Assembly (NCBI GenBank): GCA_016297805.1
Contig: JAEDFX010000096.1
Coordinates: 1-8,537 of the forward strand
Source of the DNA: Treponema sp.
GTDB taxonomy: Bacteria; Spirochaetota; Spirochaetia; Treponematales; Treponemataceae
DNA: 8,537 bases
Direction of reading: 5' to 3'
Shown here: positions 6,405 to 8,537 of the stretch, piece by piece
Numbering within the stretch: position 1 is the stretch's first letter
Layout: every line of letters starts with the position of its first letter
The notes under the pieces: model-generated
What the model saw: the letters and a program-made list of their open reading frames with translations, nothing else
What the model was told of the DNA's origin: nothing
Database searches by the model: none
Position numbers and translations under genes: made by a program

Positions 6405-7337
6405 ATGGATTATTTATTTGCATTACAGACAATTCGTGAGTCTGCACCAGAGTTTATCAATTTAATTTTTGTGATTATATCTGAATATTTCATAGTGTTA
6501 TCCTTTATTGTTCCGGCTGTTATTTATTGGAATATTGATAAATCCGCCGGAGCAACAATTATGATGGGGTACGGTTTGTCCTATGAATTAAATCAGACAA
6601 TAAAGAATTTTGCCTGTGTGTACAGACCATGGATTTTAGATTCTAGACTTCATATAGATCCACATGGCGTAAAATCTGCTACAGGTTATTCTTTTCCAAG
6701 TGGCCATACTACAACAGCGGCTTCTGTTTATGGAGGAATAAGCATCTGGCAAAAAAAACGCACCTGGGTTGTTGTTTTGATGTCTTTTTTGGTTCTTATG
6801 ACAGCCTTTGCCAGAAACTGGCTGGGGGCACATACTTTAAAAGATGTGCTTTGGGCAGTTCTTTTGGTTGGAATATGGCTTTGTATAATCAATTTTCTGA
6901 AATACTGGCTTTTAAAAAATCCTGCAAGAGATACTGTTTTATGTTTTGGCGGAATAGCCATTTCTGTAATCCTTTTGATTGTGGTTTCAGTAAAAAGCTA
7001 TCCTGTGGATTATGCCGCTGATGGAAGTATTCTTGTGAATCCTTACGATATGCTGACTGACTGTTATTCAGGCTTTGGTAATCTTACAGGTATTTTATTA
7101 GGCTGGTGGCTTCAGCGACATTTCCTGAATTTTTCAACTCAGGTATCTGCAAAAGCGAAAATATTTCGTACTGTAACAGGTGCCCTTGTATGCTTGCTGA
7201 TTTATTTAACCTTTGGAAAAATATTTGCATTTACAGGAGCCCATATTTCTCATCTTATAAAATATTTCACAATATTTTTTTATATTTTATATCTTCATCC
7301 TTTGTTTTTTACTAAGGTGATGGAGAAAGGAAATTAA
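6405..7337 (+). CDS. PAP2-family membrane phosphatase
   Basis: Integral membrane phosphatase of the PAP2 (type 2 phosphatidic acid phosphatase) superfamily, 310 aa. All three phosphatase motifs are present: Kx6RP as Lys67-Arg74-Pro75 (KNFACVYRP), PSGH at 98-101 with catalytic His101, and Rx5Hx3D as Arg137, His143 and Asp147 (ARNWLGAHTLKD). The Ser normally before that Arg is Ala136, a mild deviation. Hydrophobic segments lie at about 17-41, 119-136, 148-168, 177-197, 222-236, 254-272 and 282-304, so it sits in the inner membrane. Possible substrates in the superfamily include undecaprenyl diphosphate, phosphatidic acid and other lipid phosphates; which applies here cannot be told. The length exceeds the shortest members because of extra C-terminal membrane helices. 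AGGAG (6392-6396) lies 8 bases before ATG 6405. It follows the VWA gene by 24 bases and abuts the next gene. Confidence 0.9.
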   Translation: MDYLFALQTIRESAPEFINLIFVIISEYFIVLSFIVPAVIYWNIDKSAGATIMMGYGLSYELNQTIKNFACVYRPWILDSRLHIDPHGVKSATGYSFPSGHTTTAASVYGGISIWQKKRTWVVVLMSFLVLMTAFARNWLGAHTLKDVLWAVLLVGIWLCIINFLKYWLLKNPARDTVLCFGGIAISVILLIVVSVKSYPVDYAADGSILVNPYDMLTDCYSGFGNLTGILLGWWLQRHFLNFSTQVSAKAKIFRTVTGALVCLLIYLTFGKIFAFTGAHISHLIKYFTIFFYILYLHPLFFTKVMEKGN

Positions 7338-7925
7338 ATGTATAACGACGTAGAATCAGATTTTTGGAAAGACATATTTGTACACATGCAGCATAAAAAT
7401 ATGATGCGCATTGGAGCAGAACGTTTGACTTTACAGGATTGTCCAGCTGCCTTTGAACGATTTCAGCTTGCTCATCCAGAAATTCAGCCAGAAATAACAA
7501 ATTCTTCTGGTTATTGTACATGGGAAATATTTGTTTCCGATACAGTCAAACTCCGGCTTTTTATTCAGAACCAGATAAAAGGTTCGTTTATGCAGCGTAA
7601 TGGTGGTGATCTGGTAAAAATTGCAGATGCAAAATTTCCTAATAATCCATTCCCGGAAATTGAAGAGTTTCTTTCCAGAAAAAATGATTTGCTGCGTGAA
7701 CTTCATTCAAGAATTGAAGCTTATGTTCACGAAGAAAAAAAACAAAAGCTTATAGGAGAGTTTATAAAAGCTCATCTTATAAAAAAATTTGGATCACAAA
7801 ATGAAATAATCTGGAGTTTTGAGATTTGTGGAAGTGATTTTAGATTAACTTTGAAAAAGGGTACAGAAGAAAAAATCATCCTTCTTTCTTGTGATAATTA
7901 CATAAATCAAATAGCTTCTTTGTAA
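7338..7925 (+). CDS. uncharacterised 195-residue protein
   Basis: I do not recognise this protein. It looks real: its ATG follows the PAP2 stop directly (TAAATG), the GGAGAAAGG Shine-Dalgarno region lies inside the PAP2 gene, and the composition matches its neighbours. It has no signal peptide or membrane segment, so it is probably cytoplasmic. The N-terminal half (about 1-90) is mixed, with a WEIFVSDTVKLRLFIQNQ beta-type stretch. Residues about 103-145 are charged and helical (EEFLSRKNDLLRELHSRIEA) and could form a short coiled coil. The last part (about 150-190) has a second beta-type stretch (IIWSFEICGSDFRLTLKKG) that loosely echoes the first, perhaps a duplicated fold with a helical insertion. 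It ends the probable operon. A partner role for the upstream genes is only a guess. Confidence 0.75.
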   Translation: MYNDVESDFWKDIFVHMQHKNMMRIGAERLTLQDCPAAFERFQLAHPEIQPEITNSSGYCTWEIFVSDTVKLRLFIQNQIKGSFMQRNGGDLVKIADAKFPNNPFPEIEEFLSRKNDLLRELHSRIEAYVHEEKKQKLIGEFIKAHLIKKFGSQNEIIWSFEICGSDFRLTLKKGTEEKIILLSCDNYINQIASL

Positions 7926-7955
7926 TTTAATCAATGTTTTCCCAATCTCTTTATA

Positions 7956-7984
7956 TTGCAATAATATGCAGAAAGTTGTATATT
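7956..7984 (+). promoter_or_regulatory. predicted sigma70-type promoter of argG
   Basis: TTGCAA (7956-7961) and TATATT (7979-7984) are separated by 17 bases, matching the consensus hexamers at four and five positions. The predicted start near 7991 gives a leader of about 35 bases, comfortably including the AAGGAGG ribosome-binding site at 8014-8020. This suggests argG is transcribed separately from the upstream operon. Confidence 0.55.
7957..7970 (+). promoter_or_regulatory. possible ARG box 1 (one mismatch)
   Basis: TGCAATAATATGCA fits the ArgR/AhrC core pattern TGNATWWWWATNCA with one mismatch (A for T at position 5). It is a near-palindrome and overlaps the predicted -35 element. An arginine repressor gene is not in the window, so this remains a sequence match only. 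Confidence 0.35.
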
Positions 7985-7987
7985 TTC

Positions 7988-8001
7988 TGTATATTTATGC
8001 A
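7988..8001 (+). promoter_or_regulatory. possible ARG box 2 (full core match)
   Basis: TGTATATTTATGCA fits the ArgR/AhrC core pattern TGNATWWWWATNCA at every fixed position. It covers the predicted transcription start of argG, just after the -10 element, where a bound repressor would block initiation. Its spacing from the upstream box is 31 bases, about three helical turns. Confidence 0.42.
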
Positions 8002-8025
8002 AAAATGAGCCATAAGGAGGCAAAT

Positions 8026-8537
8026 ATGGCAAAAGATAAAGTTGTTTTGGCTTATTCAGGTGGTCTTGATACTACAGTTATCATTCCATGGCTTCAGGAA
8101 AACTACAATTATGATGTAATCGCAGTTTGTATCGACGTAGGACAGGGTGATGATTGGGAAGCAATCAAAGCACGTGCTCTTAAGACAGGTGCTGCCGCTT
8201 GTTACGTTGTTGATGCAAAACAGGAATATATTGAAGAATATATTTGGCCTGCTGTAAAAGCTAACTGTGTTTATGAAGATGAATATCTTTTGGGAACTTC
8301 AACAGCTCGTCCTTTAATCGCTAAGATTTTGGTTGAATATGCTCGCCAGGAAGGTGCTGTTGCTATCTGTCACGGTGCTACAGGTAAAGGTAACGATCAG
8401 GTTCGTTTTGAATTTGGTATTAAAGCATTTGCTCCAGATTTACAGGTAATTGCTGCATGGCGTGATGATAAATGGAATATGGACAGCCGTGAAGCTGAAA
8501 TTAAATTCCTTGAAGATCGTGGACTTGAAGTTCCTTC
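8026..8537 (+). CDS. argG: argininosuccinate synthase (3' end outside window)
   Basis: Cytoplasmic argininosuccinate synthase, which joins citrulline and aspartate with ATP to give argininosuccinate, the penultimate step of arginine synthesis. The first 170 residues of about 400 are visible and the frame runs off the right edge. The N-type ATP-pyrophosphatase P-loop is AYSGGLDTT (9-17; Thr17 where Ser is usual). It is followed by VCIDVGQG (34-41), LGTSTARPLIAK (89-100) and HGATGKGNDQVRFE (116-129), all hallmark segments. ATG 8026 is preceded by a strong AAGGAGG 5 bases upstream. It follows the unknown gene by 100 bases and has its own predicted promoter with possible arginine-repressor sites. 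argH is not seen in the window. Confidence 0.97.
   Translation, partial: MAKDKVVLAYSGGLDTTVIIPWLQENYNYDVIAVCIDVGQGDDWEAIKARALKTGAAACYVVDAKQEYIEEYIWPAVKANCVYEDEYLLGTSTARPLIAKILVEYARQEGAVAICHGATGKGNDQVRFEFGIKAFAPDLQVIAAWRDDKWNMDSREAEIKFLEDRGLEVP

Noticed and set aside
7431..7706. Minus-strand open frame of 91 codons
   Set aside because: Opposite the orphan gene, which has better start signals and operon position. Its sequence looks like antisense noise.

Overview
This AT-rich window is bacterial chromosomal DNA. It most likely comes from a fibre-degrading gut or rumen spirochaete of the genus Treponema. That assignment is an inference from the combination of a secreted GH5 glucanase, a LacI-like-sensor/GGDEF fusion, a MoxR/VWA pair, low GC and protein style; no single marker proves it. 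Genes are densely packed, and no RNA gene, insertion sequence or CRISPR array is visible.

Layout. (1) 1-710, plus strand: a type II toxin-antitoxin pair, made of a Phd/YefM-like antitoxin (cut by the left edge) and a PIN-domain VapC-like toxin whose start overlaps the antitoxin stop. (2) 734-1969, minus strand: an exported GH5 endoglucanase-type glycoside hydrolase, convergent with the toxin. (3) 1970-2074: a short AT-rich divergent promoter region. (4) 2075-7925, plus strand: five closely spaced genes that look like one operon. They encode a cytoplasmic PBP1 (LacI-like sugar-binding) domain fused to a GGDEF diguanylate cyclase, a MoxR-type AAA+ ATPase, a DUF2201-type VWA protein with a decayed HExxH motif, a membrane PAP2 phosphatase, and an unrecognised 195-residue protein. 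(5) 7926-8025: a promoter region with two sites resembling ArgR/AhrC boxes. (6) 8026 to the right edge: the 5' part of argG.

How the genes may work together. The GH5 enzyme is exported and would cut beta-glucans outside the cytoplasm. The divergent sensor-cyclase has a sugar-binding-protein fold but no DNA-binding domain and no membrane anchor, so it may convert an intracellular ligand (perhaps an imported sugar) into cyclic di-GMP. The MoxR ATPase and VWA protein form a typical chaperone-like or complex-remodelling pair. Their linkage to the cyclase, a lipid-phosphatase-like membrane protein and an orphan protein is the least explained part of the window. argG is a housekeeping arginine-biosynthesis gene with its own promoter.
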